Source: Microcoleus vaginatus HSN003
GTDB lineage: Bacteria > Cyanobacteriota > Cyanobacteriia > Cyanobacteriales > Microcoleaceae
Reading direction: 5' to 3'
Assembly (NCBI RefSeq): GCF_022701255.1
Contig: NZ_CP031705.1
Span: 3,968,001-4,032,000, forward strand
Length of the DNA: 64,000 bases
Positions 43,585 through 52,841 of this stretch are shown piece after piece. Below the pieces are notes generated by a model. That model searched no databases, was not told where the DNA came from, and saw only the letters and a list, made by a program, of their open reading frames with translations. Position numbers and translations under genes: made by a program. Within the stretch, counting starts at the first letter, position 1. Each line of letters starts with the position of its first letter.

Positions 43585-43794
43585 TTACCAATCGCTAAAA
43601 GCCACTTGGGCCGTCGCTTCTGCTGACTGATGCAGCGCTTGCGTGAAATATTCCGATGTTGACTCTTGATGAAGCACCACGCCGAGCTGAGCTTCAATTG
43701 CAGCCGTTACCTCAGCACAGGAAGCACCGACAATGCCGGTGACTGTTTCCTGTACGCGGCCATCTGGATAGATCACAAACTCTAGTGTTTCCAT
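43585..43794 (-). CDS. DUF2997 protein
   Basis: This is a 69-residue protein starting METLEFVIYPDGRVQETVTG, followed by a helix ASCAEVTAAIEAQLG. This matches the short DUF2997 family that accompanies DUF1257. ATG at 43794 is chosen since the family starts there; a frame extending to 43845 adds residues that do not fit. The stop is 40 bases before the DUF1257 start, so the two are probably co-transcribed. Confidence 0.88.
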   Translation of the reverse strand: METLEFVIYPDGRVQETVTGIVGASCAEVTAAIEAQLGVVLHQESTSEYFTQALHQSAEATAQVAFSDW

Positions 43795-44183
43795 AATGCG
43801 GGCTGACTGAATAGGAATATTGAGAACAGACACCGACACCAGCAAGCCAGGGACGATGCCTCCTGAAGTAGCTTCTTGAGAGTTGGCTGACTGACAAAGC
43901 GCTATATCAATTTTGACGAATTGATAGGTTTTGAGTCACAACTTAACAGAACTTATTAATAGGTAGAAGCAATACATCAGTTGTATGTAAAGTTTCGCGT
44001 AGATCGTGACAGCAGTCAAGTCAGTCTATTTGATGAGATTTGAGATTTGAGATTTGAGATTGGAGAGTGAGGAAGAAGGAAGAGGGGATGAACCGCAGAG
44101 GGCGCAGAGGACGCAGAGGGAAGAAGGCAGAAGGTAAAAGGCAGAAGGCAAAACGCAAAAGTATAAATTCCCCCACTCCCCCT
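43795..44183. other. Intergenic region with GAGATTT heptamers
   Basis: No gene is seen. The stretch 44033-44062 is a run of GAGATTT heptamers. A purine-rich tract with GCGCAGAGGACGCAGAGG follows (44094-44120). The left part should hold the promoter of the DUF2997-DUF1257-ferredoxin group. Confidence 0.6.
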
Positions 44184-45056
44184 TTAATTCCCTCTGGGAT
44201 CTAAAACGTCTCGTAGGCCATCTCCCAAAAGGTTGAAACCCAAAACAGTCAACGTAATCAGCAAACCTGGAAACACGATCGTCCAAGGAGACGAAAGAGC
44301 GTATCCGCCCTTAAAAGCATCAGAAAGCATCGTCCCCAACTCAGGAACCGGCGGCTGTGCGCCCAAACCCAAAAAACCCAAACCAGCAGCTTCTAGTGTC
44401 GCCGTACCAGTCGAAAGAGTTGCTTGTACAACTAGAGGCCCGAGACTTGCCGGCAAAATGTGGCGAAAAATAATCCGTAAGTCGCTGGCGCCCAAGGCCT
44501 TGACAGCCAAAACAAATTCTTGTTCCCGCAGAGACAGCACCATACTACGAGTTAAGCGGATGTACATTGGAATTTGCACGAGGCTGACGGCGATAATTAC
44601 GCTTTGCAGGCTCGGCCCGGTGACGGTAACAACGCCGATCGCCAGTAAAATCGAAGGAAAAGCTAGCAAAATATCCGCCAAAGTGCCGATCGCCATTTCC
44701 AGCAACCCCCGAAAATACCCCGCCACCAGCCCCAAAAGCGCTCCTACAATTAAACCCGCACCCACAGAAACCAGGCTGACAAGTAAAGATATTCCCAATC
44801 CGTGCCACACCCGCACCAACAAATCTCGCCCCAAACCGTCGGTGCCCAACCAATGTTTAGCGCTAGGAGCCACCAAGCGCGACAAATAATCTCGATCGAC
44901 GGCCGAATCGTAAGGGGAAAGTAGGGGGGCCAAAAGTGCCGAGATCATCAGCGCTACAGTCAAAATTAAGCCGATTTTCCCCGAAGTCGATCGCCAAAAT
45001 CGTTGAAAAGCTGCTTGTGGAAATACTAAGTTGTTATTCAATCTTCGATTTTCCAT
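44184..45056 (-). CDS. ABC transporter permease, DppC/OppC family
   Basis: This 290-residue inner-membrane protein has six helices. The family N-terminal signature HWLGTDGLGRDLLVRV is present, and the EAA loop appears as EFVLAVKALGASDLRIIFRHILP. LEAAGLGFLGLGAQPPVPELGTMLSD and the ending NLLGDGLRDVLDPR are typical. It would form the channel for a peptide- or nickel-type importer with a partner permease, ATPases and a binding protein. None of those is adjacent, which is common in cyanobacteria where the components are scattered. Confidence 0.93.
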   Translation of the reverse strand: MENRRLNNNLVFPQAAFQRFWRSTSGKIGLILTVALMISALLAPLLSPYDSAVDRDYLSRLVAPSAKHWLGTDGLGRDLLVRVWHGLGISLLVSLVSVGAGLIVGALLGLVAGYFRGLLEMAIGTLADILLAFPSILLAIGVVTVTGPSLQSVIIAVSLVQIPMYIRLTRSMVLSLREQEFVLAVKALGASDLRIIFRHILPASLGPLVVQATLSTGTATLEAAGLGFLGLGAQPPVPELGTMLSDAFKGGYALSSPWTIVFPGLLITLTVLGFNLLGDGLRDVLDPRGN

Positions 45057-45281
45057 CGAATGCTGTCACCAAAAAAACTGAGGACTTGGGCAACTATTAG
45101 GATAAATTAACGATCGCGATCGCAGAAATACGTTAACAGGACGTGCTCCAGGGAGACGAAAAACTCGGTGCGTGCATTACTGTCCATATCCAATTGCATT
45201 TTTCGCCCCAAATGCCCAATGCCTGAGCTCTTCCTTAAAGACCCTTTAAGATATAGAGAACAAGATAAATTTAAAAGCGCA

Positions 45282-46610
45282 ATGACATCAACCCTGCTCA
45301 AAACCTCCGCCCGATCGCCCCTCAACGCCCCAACAATCCGCCATTTCCCCAACGGCCTCACCGTTATAGCCGAACACTTGCCGGTCGATGCTGTTAACCT
45401 CAGCGTGTGGCTCAATTTAGGCTCAGCCGTCGAACCAGACAACATTAACGGCATGGCTCACTTTTTAGAACACATGATTTTTAAGGGAACTCCGAGCATT
45501 CCCAGTGGCGAATTTGAGCGCGCGATCGAGCAACGTGGCGCTGTCACCAATGCTGCCACCAGCCAAGATTACACTAACTATTACATCACCACAGCCCCTA
45601 AAGATTTTGCCGAACTAGCTCCCCTGCAAGTCGATGTGTTGCTCAACGCCAGCATTCCCGACGACGCCTTCGCTCGAGAACGGCTGGTAGTGTTAGAAGA
45701 AATTAGACGATCGGAAGACAATCCCCGCCGCCGTACCTATCAGCGATCGATGGAATTAGCATTTGAAGTCCTGCCCTACAAGCGACCGGTACTCGGCCCG
45801 ACTGCGGTAATCGAACAGTTGACAGCGCAACAAATGCGGGATTTCCACACCAGCAGATATCACCCAGGGGCCATGACAGCCGTAGCTGTCGGCAATTTGC
45901 CAGTCGATCAACTAATAGAAATTGTCGCAGACAGTTTTGCAGCAAAAAGTACAGCACAAAACAACAAAATAAATGTGCCTGCTGTCGGCAACTTTCACCC
46001 AGAACCCCAAATCCTGAACTACGGCCAAGAATCGCCCTTTACAGAAACAGTCCGCCGCGAATTTGTAGACTCTGCTCTTCAGCAAGCCCGACTGATCGTG
46101 ATGTGGCGAGTGCCTGGTTTCATGGAAATGTCAGAAACTTATGCCCTCGATGTTTTGGCGACAATATTGGGTCACGGCCGCACAACTCGCTTGGTTCAGG
46201 ATTTGCGCGAAGAAAAAGGGCTAGTTTCGTCAATTTCGGTCAGCAACATGACTCAGCGACTAGGCGGCGTATTCTCAATTTCCGCTCAACTAGCAACAGA
46301 AAACTTGGCAGCAGTGGAAGCAGCCATCGTCCAACACATCCGCACTCTCCAAACCGAACTGGTGACAGATGCCGAAATTTCCCGCATCCGCACGCAAGTA
46401 GCAAATCGGTTTATCTTTGGTAACGAAACTCCGAGCGATCGAGCAAGTTTGTATGGTTACTATCAATCGATGGTAGGAGATATCGCTCCCGCCCTCAACT
46501 ATGCCGGCTGCATCCAAGCTCAGACTGCCGAGGATCTCCGAGAAGCCGCCGTCAAATATCTGTCTCCCGACGCGATGGGTGTTGTGGTAATTCGCCCCGA
46601 CGAAGCATAA
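45282..46610 (+). CDS. M16-family zinc protease (processing-peptidase-like)
   Basis: This is a 442-residue peptidase. The inverted zinc motif HFLEHMIFKGT (H-x2-E-H) is near residue 66, and the third ligand Glu lies in VVLEEIRRSEDNP about 76 residues on. The second half contains the glycine-rich block ATILGHGRTTRLVQDLREEKGL and the YYQSMVGD helix. The start is set at ATG 45282 (MTSTLLKT); the frame is open back to 45168 but the extra 38 residues look non-coding. Active-site residues are complete, so this is the catalytic type. It diverges from the permease gene. Confidence 0.92.
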   Translation: MTSTLLKTSARSPLNAPTIRHFPNGLTVIAEHLPVDAVNLSVWLNLGSAVEPDNINGMAHFLEHMIFKGTPSIPSGEFERAIEQRGAVTNAATSQDYTNYYITTAPKDFAELAPLQVDVLLNASIPDDAFARERLVVLEEIRRSEDNPRRRTYQRSMELAFEVLPYKRPVLGPTAVIEQLTAQQMRDFHTSRYHPGAMTAVAVGNLPVDQLIEIVADSFAAKSTAQNNKINVPAVGNFHPEPQILNYGQESPFTETVRREFVDSALQQARLIVMWRVPGFMEMSETYALDVLATILGHGRTTRLVQDLREEKGLVSSISVSNMTQRLGGVFSISAQLATENLAAVEAAIVQHIRTLQTELVTDAEISRIRTQVANRFIFGNETPSDRASLYGYYQSMVGDIAPALNYAGCIQAQTAEDLREAAVKYLSPDAMGVVVIRPDEA

Positions 46611-46805
46611 ATCTGACTTCGCCTCAACAGGGGAATTCTGCCATCCCTCTGGTTTTGAGGCATCCAACGGCATTCGGCATTCTGCCGAAACAATGTCAAC
46701 GGGTATCAGGGATTTTTAGTCAATACTGCCTGAAATTCGATCGGCCCGCGCCTTGAAGGTTTTGTATCAAATAATTAATATGAAGCCTTTAAGGTACGTG
46801 CGATC

Positions 46806-47101
46806 GGCAAAATTACCGTAATTTTATGAGACCATAAACGGGGAATTATTGACGAGCAAGCAATTTAGTCTAGGGAAACCGGATTGATTGGCGATCGTAA
46901 TTCTAAAATCTAAAATCTAAAATCTAAAATCTAAAATCTAAAATCTAAAATCGATTGCCCGGCAAAATTACCGTAATTTTATGAGACGATAAACGGGGAA
47001 TTATTGACGAGCAAGCAATTTAGTCTAGGGAAACCGGATTGATGGGCGATCGTAATTCTAAAATCTAAAATCTAAAATCTAGAATCTAAAATCGATTGAC
47101 A
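46806..47101. repeat. Tandem duplication of about 155 bp with CTAAAAT heptamers
   Basis: The unit starting GGCAAAATTACCGTAATTTT at 46806 begins again at 46961 with only a few base changes. Each unit ends in CTAAAAT heptamers: seven copies at 46903-46951 and five (one variant) at 47058-47092. The second unit lies just upstream of the gene at 47115, so the duplication includes its upstream control region. The 195 bases before it (46611-46805) show nothing recognisable. Confidence 0.92.
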
Positions 47102-47114
47102 GGGGCACGCAAGC

Positions 47115-48143
47115 ATGAAATTACAAAACTTTCTCAACTCAAACATTAGGTACGATGCCAAAGCAGTTGCTGCCGACGACGAACTCAGCCACCAAATTCA
47201 AAGCCGCCTCATTGACCTGGGTTTACTGAAACCTCCCGTAGACGGGGAATTTGGCCCTCTCTCTACTGCTGCTCTCCACCGATTTCAAACTCTGACTAAG
47301 TGCGGCGAAGCGGGTTTTTTAGGAGCAGTCACAGCCAAAAAGCTGATCGAAACCAAACCAGAGGAGATTCCCACACATCCCCTGATCCTGAAAACGCTCA
47401 GAGACACCATTTTTAAATCAAAACCGCTGGCGTCTTCTCAACTTCAGGACTCGGAAAAACAAGTAATACCAGCAGGAAAAGAGTTGGAGATCCTGGCTTT
47501 TGCTCCCACTCGCGGTCACATCAGAGTTGCTCTCCGCAACGAGTCTTTCAAAGATTCAGGGATTTGGTATGTTTTTGGAGGGCACGCTCAAATTACTCAA
47601 GACGGCATTCTGCTTTTTCCGAAACCCAATCCTCCAACAGTCAGGCTTGGCATTCCTTATCGCTCGCAACTGGATAACTTGCACAATCCTACAGGTTCTT
47701 GCAATGTAACTTCATTAGCGATGTGTATGGACTTTTTGAGGGTGCCACGGCGCAAACAAACCGGGCAATATGAAGACGAACTCTACGAATATGCGATCGC
47801 CAAAGGTTACAGTCGCTGGGACCCCTACGATTTAGCAAAGATTGTTAGAGATTACGGCGCTCAAGATTTCTTTACCGAGAATGCAACTGTTGATGACGTT
47901 CAAGATTGGCTCGCCACTGGAAATCCCGCTGTCATCCACGGATACTTCACGTCTTTCGGTCACATTATAGTTGCATCAGGCTACGACAGCGAGGGATTCT
48001 TCGTCCACGATCCCTATGGCGAGTGGTTCCCAAGTGGCTACGACACAAGTCTCAGCGGTGCTTACTTGCACTATACTTACCGCTTAATCCGCAGCCTCTG
48101 TATGCCTGACGGGAATTTTTGGGTTCATTTTATCTCTAAGTAA
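47115..48143 (+). CDS. Peptidoglycan-binding protein with C39-like cysteine peptidase domain
   Basis: This is a 342-residue protein. Residues about 25-80 form a PG_binding_1 module (IQSRLIDLGLLKPPVDGEFG, STAALHRFQ). A beta-rich linker follows, then a C39-like papain fold from about 175: Cys in NPTGSCNVTSLAMCMDF, His in SFGHIIVASGYD, Asp in FFVHDPYGEW. The triad is complete. No signal peptide is visible, which is odd for a wall-binding enzyme. The upstream region is duplicated (46806-47101). The role could be cell-wall remodelling or cleavage of a wall-linked peptide. Confidence 0.85.
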   Translation: MKLQNFLNSNIRYDAKAVAADDELSHQIQSRLIDLGLLKPPVDGEFGPLSTAALHRFQTLTKCGEAGFLGAVTAKKLIETKPEEIPTHPLILKTLRDTIFKSKPLASSQLQDSEKQVIPAGKELEILAFAPTRGHIRVALRNESFKDSGIWYVFGGHAQITQDGILLFPKPNPPTVRLGIPYRSQLDNLHNPTGSCNVTSLAMCMDFLRVPRRKQTGQYEDELYEYAIAKGYSRWDPYDLAKIVRDYGAQDFFTENATVDDVQDWLATGNPAVIHGYFTSFGHIIVASGYDSEGFFVHDPYGEWFPSGYDTSLSGAYLHYTYRLIRSLCMPDGNFWVHFISK

Positions 48144-48351
48144 TTGGGAATCGGGAATTGGTAATTGGGAATTGGCATTGTTACTACTGACTAATGATAC
48201 TAAACCCGGGGTTATTAACTTCTTTATCACTAAGCGCTTGAAACGGCTAGCAAGGCGAGAAGATAAACGAAGTCCCTCTCTAAGAGACTAAGAGATAAAG
48301 AAAGTATTTAACCCGCATTTGATATAACAACAGTCAACAGTCAACAGTCAA
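48144..48351. repeat. Heptamer tracts and dispersed element between convergent genes
   Basis: GGGAATT-type heptamers lie at 48145-48175. A degenerate copy of the dispersed palindrome (CGCTTGAAACGGC ... AAGTCCCTCTC) is at 48234-48295. CAACAGT heptamers at 48328-48352 run into the nadC stop codon. Confidence 0.7.
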
Positions 48352-49212
48352 CTAACTATTAATTTTCATACTCAAATCGAGCCAAGTCGATCGCGTAATC
48401 GGAGCACTGGTAGAAATATAGTCAACTCCGGTTTCCGCTACACTTCTAATTGTTTCTAAAGTAACATTGCCGGAAGCTTCAATTTTTACGCGATCGCTCT
48501 TTTGGCGAATTATGGCCACAGCCTGCCGCATCAAATCAAAGGACATATTATCTAACATGATAATATCGGCTTTGTGCTGCAAAGCTGTCTCTACTTCGGC
48601 GAGAGTTTCGGTTTCGACTTCGATCGTCAGCGGATAGGGGATAGAATTGCGAATTAGGGCGATCGCCTCTGCAATTCCCCCAGCCGCCGCAATGTGATTG
48701 TCTTTAATCATCACCGCGTCATCTAATCCCATCCGGTGATTGCAAGCACCGCCGACTTGAGTTGCGTATTTTTCCAACAATCTCAACCCCGGCGTTGTCT
48801 TGCGCGTATCCACTAATTGCACTGGCAAATCAGCAATTTTGTCAACATATTTGTGAGTTAAAGTAGCGATGCCACTCAAACGCATTGCCAAGTTTAATGC
48901 TACTCTTTCTCCGGTTAGCAGCGCATCGAAATTGCCGGAAATCTCGGCAATTACTTCTCCTTTTTGGCACAGTTTCCCTTCCGGTACTTGCGGGATGAAA
49001 CTGAGGCCGCTGTCTAAAAGTTTAAATGTGCGATCGGCAATTGGCAATCCGGCTATGACTCCAGCTTCTTTGACAATCCATTTAGCCGTACCCTGGATGC
49101 TGTTTGCAGGAAATAAGGCCGAGGTTGTGCGATCGCCCCTACCGATATCTTCTAGTAGCCAGTTGTGCAATAGGGAGTCTAAAACTATCCAAGGCGGTAA
49201 TATTGCTGTCAT
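48352..49212 (-). CDS. nadC: Nicotinate-nucleotide pyrophosphorylase (carboxylating)
   Basis: This 286-residue protein makes nicotinate mononucleotide from quinolinate and PRPP in NAD synthesis. Family landmarks are LLEDIGRGDRTTSALF, the VDTRKTTPGLRLLEKYA substrate loop, NHRMGLDDAVMIKDNHI, VEVETLAEVETAL-like strand TIEVETETLAEVE, MLDNMS, and VDYISTSAPITRS near the C-terminus. The length is normal. It stands alone and ends at a heptamer tract. Confidence 0.96.
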   Translation of the reverse strand: MTAILPPWIVLDSLLHNWLLEDIGRGDRTTSALFPANSIQGTAKWIVKEAGVIAGLPIADRTFKLLDSGLSFIPQVPEGKLCQKGEVIAEISGNFDALLTGERVALNLAMRLSGIATLTHKYVDKIADLPVQLVDTRKTTPGLRLLEKYATQVGGACNHRMGLDDAVMIKDNHIAAAGGIAEAIALIRNSIPYPLTIEVETETLAEVETALQHKADIIMLDNMSFDLMRQAVAIIRQKSDRVKIEASGNVTLETIRSVAETGVDYISTSAPITRSTWLDLSMKINS

Positions 49213-49494
49213 GTTTTTGTTGTTGTTATATTAAGTTCGGCGTTATAGGATTCGGCGGTTGAAACCGCTTCTACACAAACGAAGTCCGCCTTCGCGGACT
49301 AAGAGATGCAAGGATTTGGGATGATATCTATTAGGAACAATAGTCGATCGGATAATTTTAGGCAAGTTGCCAAATAATCTGGCCACGCGGATGTCCTTGT
49401 TGGCTTAATTACAGTTTGCTCAACAGGCGCAGTTTTGTAGTCAATCACCTGTTGACAAAGTTGGGTGTCGCTGATTTAATAGAGTGAGTTTGCT
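49213..49494. repeat. Intergenic region with full dispersed palindrome
   Basis: At 49252-49310 lies the clearest copy of the dispersed element: GGCGGTTGAAACCGC, an A-rich spacer ACACAAACGAA, then GTCCGCCTTCGCGGAC and TAAGAG. The remaining DNA shows no gene. Confidence 0.75.
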
Positions 49495-49653
49495 TTGTCG
49501 CAAGGAAAATTGGCGCCAAAGAAACAAGCTCATCTGATTTATGAGCAAGCACAGGCTTTGGGGTGGGCTACTAGGGCTAAGGGTAGGTTTGCTAGTAAAT
49601 TTGGAAGTAACGAACTTGATAAATTAGAGTTCGGATTTGATTATTTCGCATAA
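49495..49653 (+). CDS. Possible small protein or gene remnant
   Basis: A 52-codon frame starting at TTG (49495) reads LSQGKLAPKKQAHLIYEQAQ, then ALGWATRAKGRF and ends FGFDYFA. The codon use and composition look coding, and AAGGAAAA lies just before an internal TTG. No ATG start exists and I do not recognise it. It may be the end of a decayed gene. Confidence 0.3.
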   Translation: MSQGKLAPKKQAHLIYEQAQALGWATRAKGRFASKFGSNELDKLEFGFDYFA

Positions 49654-49892
49654 AAACTACATTCAAGCTACAAATACTCAGTTATGACTCACCTAAATAT
49701 TTCTCCTCTCAACCGTCGCTCTTTTCTTAGTTATGTTGCTTTAGGTACTTTGGGTTTATTGACAAAAGACTTGCTTGATCCAGCTAGCGCTATGGCTGAT
49801 AGCGAGGGATTAGGCAAAAATTTCTCTACCTTGGAGAACTATCATATTTTTGTTCCTTATACCACAGCCCGAGTAGGAGGAAAGCAAACTTT

Positions 49893-49920
49893 TACAGCAC
49901 TTCCGGATGTTATGAGGTAC
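49893..49920 (+). repeat. Left terminal inverted repeat of first IS630 element
   Basis: The 28 bases (TA target plus 26) beginning TACAGCACTTCCGGATGTTA are the exact reverse complement of 50885-50912. Confidence 0.93.
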
Positions 49921-50476
49921 AGTAGCAGCAATTAGTAAACCAGTTTTTGAGATGTTTCGGATTAATTAAGTCAAGAGCCACAGCAATTATCGTGTCAACC
50001 ATTTTAGTGCTGGTTGGTGAAAACTGTCGCAATAAAGATTTAAGTTGCGACCACCATAATTCAATCGGATTAAAATCAGGAGAGTATGGGGATAAACATA
50101 AAATAGAAGCACCCACCACGGCAATCATCGATGTAATTGAATCTACTTTATGCGCTGGTAAGTTATCCATCACTACTACGGCTCCGGGCCACAATTGTGG
50201 CACTAAACATTTCTCGATAAACACCTCAAATGCTTTGCTATCCATCGAGTTGTCCAGGGTCATTAATGCCACTACTTTCGTGAGGCTAATTGCACCAATT
50301 ACTGTGACTTTCTTGCCTCGATAAAAAGGTTTGACCGCATAGGCTCTAGTTCCTCGTTGCGAACGTGCATGAGTTCTGGTTAAACCTAGCAATACTCCAG
50401 TCTCATCTAAAAATACTAGATTTTTTGGCTCGATATCCTTGACTTTTTCCCAATAGTCTAACCTTAACTTCATCAC
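49910..50476 (-). CDS. IS630 transposase, DDE half (orfB)
   Basis: This is a 188-codon frame. The DDE residues are in VFLDETGV, VVVMDNLPAHK and SPYSPDFNPIELWWS. It ends NWFTNCCYCTS inside the inverted repeat. It overlaps orfA by four bases and lies in the -1 frame. The -1 frame is open back to the A9 run (50509-50517), giving TVRSSQAGTERVMK at the join, so it is most likely translated as an orfAB fusion rather than from its own start. Confidence 0.9.
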   Translation of the reverse strand: MMKLRLDYWEKVKDIEPKNLVFLDETGVLLGLTRTHARSQRGTRAYAVKPFYRGKKVTVIGAISLTKVVALMTLDNSMDSKAFEVFIEKCLVPQLWPGAVVVMDNLPAHKVDSITSMIAVVGASILCLSPYSPDFNPIELWWSQLKSLLRQFSPTSTKMVDTIIAVALDLINPKHLKNWFTNCCYCTS

Positions 50477-50856
50477 TCTTTCTGTGCCTGCTTGGCTACT
50501 CCTGACTGTTTTTTTTTACGATTTAATCCCAACTTCTGTAAGGCGCTACACATGGCTGTTCTGCCTACCCAATTTCCTGTCTTTTGGGCGAACAACTCAC
50601 ACAATTCTACCAAAGTTGCATCGGGATGTGTGACCACTATTTCTCTTAACTCTTGTGACGCATTATTCAAATGACTGAATCTGGGTTTACCCCTCGGTTT
50701 AGGCTGTAAATTCCCCTCTATTTTTTGTTGCTTGACAAGTTTTTGAACTAAGCTTTTACTGCAGGCAAATATTTCTGCTGTTTTTCTGATCGACAGCTTC
50801 TGCTCGACATGGGCTGCTACTATTTTGGATCGCAAATCTACTGAGTATGCTTTCAT
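50473..50856 (-). CDS. IS630 transposase, DNA-binding half (orfA)
   Basis: This is a 127-residue protein starting MKAYSVDLRSKIVAAHVEQ. It has paired helix-turn-helix motifs (LSIRKTAEIFACSKSLVQKL and the second domain TLVELCELFAQKTG). Near its end LNRKKKQ is encoded over A9, a slip site for -1 frameshifting into orfB. Confidence 0.9.
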   Translation of the reverse strand: MKAYSVDLRSKIVAAHVEQKLSIRKTAEIFACSKSLVQKLVKQQKIEGNLQPKPRGKPRFSHLNNASQELREIVVTHPDATLVELCELFAQKTGNWVGRTAMCSALQKLGLNRKKKQSGVAKQAQKE

Positions 50857-50884
50857 TGGTATATTATTTTTAGTCGATTCTATT

Positions 50885-50912
50885 GTACCTCATAACATCC
50901 GGAAGTGCTGTA
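50885..50912 (-). repeat. Right terminal inverted repeat of first IS630 element
   Basis: Perfect inverted copy of 49893-49920, ending in the duplicated TA at 50911-50912. Confidence 0.93.
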
Positions 50913-51699
50913 CTTTGCGATCGGGAGAACCTTGCCAGGTGGAAATTCCCTCCAAAGCTCAAGATAGCCAAGAGATTACCCTCAAAGGGCGCGGTCAAGA
51001 CGGTAAAGATATTACTGTAGTTTTGCATACCTTATACGATCGACAACTCGGAATAAAAGAGGAAATTTATCAAGAAATTGACAAAAATACGCAATTTGTC
51101 GAAGAAGCAAGCAAAGCGAAATGCAAATTTGTTTACGAGCAAGTTGAAGATGGTGAGTATATTGACGATCTGATCGCCTTGGATTTTCTTGATTATGTGA
51201 TATCGTCCTCAAAGCTAGACAACAAAATTAAAGAGCGCTACCAAATCGCCAGTACCAATTCACGCTTACTCGGAATTGAGCAAGCCATTGAATCGACCTT
51301 GGCTCAATCTAAACTGACTGAGGCAAAGAAGAAACTAATCAGAGGAACTTCTGCATACGTCCGCGCCGGCGAACCTGTTCCTGACTTTAAGGCACTCACA
51401 GATATTTACTCAATTGTTGCCGCTTCTGCACTGCCTTTAGAAATCAAGCAGAACTACTCTTTAGCCATTGCCAACTCAAGAGCCTTAACAGTTGATTTTA
51501 TTCTGGTCAAAGAGATTACTGAAAGCCAATTGACTGATGAACAAAAGAAAAATTACCAGTCAACTTATCAGCAGGTGCGCGATGGCAAGACAGTAGAAGA
51601 TACAGCAACCTTGAAGTCGCTAGACTCCTTCATTGACAAAGCCAAAATCCCAGAAAATGCTAAAGCTGTTTACTCGATAGCAAGGAAACAAAATTTAGA

Positions 51700-51727
51700 T
51701 ATAGCATTTCTTAGAAAGATGAGGTAT
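51700..51727 (+). repeat. Left terminal inverted repeat of second IS630 element
   Basis: TATAGCATTTCTTAGAAAGA and the following eight bases match the reverse complement of 52825-52852 with three mismatches. It begins with the duplicated TA. Confidence 0.9.
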
Positions 51728-51885
51728 AATATAACTGACTTAAACGGAGTGAAAAATATAGAACTTCAAAATGTTATACAGCTCTAATTAAATAGGGCGA
51801 TCTTCGAGCAGTAGTCCCTCGACCCGCAGCAGTCACTAGAATGACAACTATCTCAAATTTTAGCAAGGATCACGCATTAGTAAAA

Positions 51886-52329
51886 ATGAAAACTTATTCG
51901 ATTGATTTTAGACAAAAAATTATGGATGTGTACCATAATGAACCGCTGTCACAAAGAGCAATAGCTAACCGTTTTTGTGTAGCCCTAAGTTTTGTCCAAA
52001 AATTGGTTAAACAGTATCGTGACACCCAAAACATTGCTCCTCGCACTGAGCGATGTGGAGTCAAATTAAAACTGAATGCAGAACAACTGCTAATTTTAGC
52101 GGAATTGATTGAAGCAAACAATGATGCAACTCTCGAAGAACTCCGTTATTTACTGTACCAAAAAATTGGTTTTACCATCAGCGTAGCAACGATGGGAAGA
52201 ATGGCAAAACTCTTAAACATGACTTTGAAAAAAAAACTCTTTTCCCGTCAGACAAAGGCACTGACAGGGTTCAGAACCTGCGATACGAGTTCTGGCAAAA
52301 AATTAGAGAAGTTTGTTTCAAAGACTTAA
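51886..52329 (+). CDS. IS630 transposase, DNA-binding half (orfA) of second element
   Basis: This is a 147-residue frame starting MKTYSIDFRQKIMDVYHNEP at ATG 51886 (a frame open 45 bases further upstream is less likely, since orfA of this family starts MKxYSxDxR). HTH motifs: LSQRAIANRFCVALSFVQKL and ATLEELRYLLYQKIG. The last residues after LNMTLKKK are a frameshift tail: the A9 at 52228-52236 is the probable slip site. Confidence 0.88.
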   Translation: MKTYSIDFRQKIMDVYHNEPLSQRAIANRFCVALSFVQKLVKQYRDTQNIAPRTERCGVKLKLNAEQLLILAELIEANNDATLEELRYLLYQKIGFTISVATMGRMAKLLNMTLKKKLFSRQTKALTGFRTCDTSSGKKLEKFVSKT

Positions 52330-52841
52330 TATTCATTGATGAATGTGGAGTAAACTTGGCAATGGTTAGGTTATATGCTCGATCTCTAAAAGGTTCAAGA
52401 GCCAAGGGATCAAAACCGAATAAACGCGGAAGAAATGTCTCAATAATTGGAGCTATATCGGTCAAAGAAGTCCTAACATCAGTTAATTTAATAGGTACAA
52501 CTGATGCAATTACATTTGAGGCTTTTATTATCCGAAAATTAGTGCCAAAGTTATGGAAAGGTGCTTGTGTAGTCATGGATAATTGTACTATTCATACCGG
52601 AGAAGAAGTAGAAAAAGCCATCCAAAAAAAAGGGGCTAAATTAATATACTTGTCGCCCTATTCGCCGGATTTCTCCCCAATTGAAAATTTATGGTCAAAA
52701 CTTAAAAATATTCTCCGTTCTATCAAGACACCTAATTATAAAGAGTTAGCAAAAGCCATAGAGTTTGCATTTAGTGAAGTTACATCAGCAAATATTTGGA
52801 ATTGGTTTACTCACTGCTGTTATTGTACCTCACCTTTGTAA
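52228..52841 (+). CDS. IS630 transposase, DDE half (orfB) of second element
   Basis: In the -1 frame after A9 the sequence is open as TLFPSDKGTDRVQNLRYEFW and carries the DDE residues in LIFIDECGVN, VVMDNCTIHTGE and PDFSPIENLWSKL. It ends NWFTHCCYCTSPL near the inverted repeat. It lacks a good start of its own before the first Asp, so the fusion by -1 frameshifting is needed for an active transposase. Confidence 0.88.

Larger units (their letters stand above)
49895..50910 (-). mobile_element. IS630-family insertion sequence (first)
   Basis: The element is 1016 bp, bounded by perfect 26-base inverted repeats and flanked by TA on both sides, as expected for IS630/Tc1-mariner insertion with TA duplication. 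It contains two overlapping minus-strand ORFs (helix-turn-helix and DDE halves). Both ends and the transposase look intact, so it may be active. Confidence 0.93.

Noticed and set aside
44026-44286. 86-codon minus-strand frame after the permease
   Set aside because: It reads through GAGATTT heptamers and the purine tract and overlaps the permease C-terminus in another frame.
49910-52841. Split transposases as pseudogenes
   Set aside because: Both have the join at A9 with an open -1 frame and intact DDE residues, which fits programmed frameshifting rather than decay.
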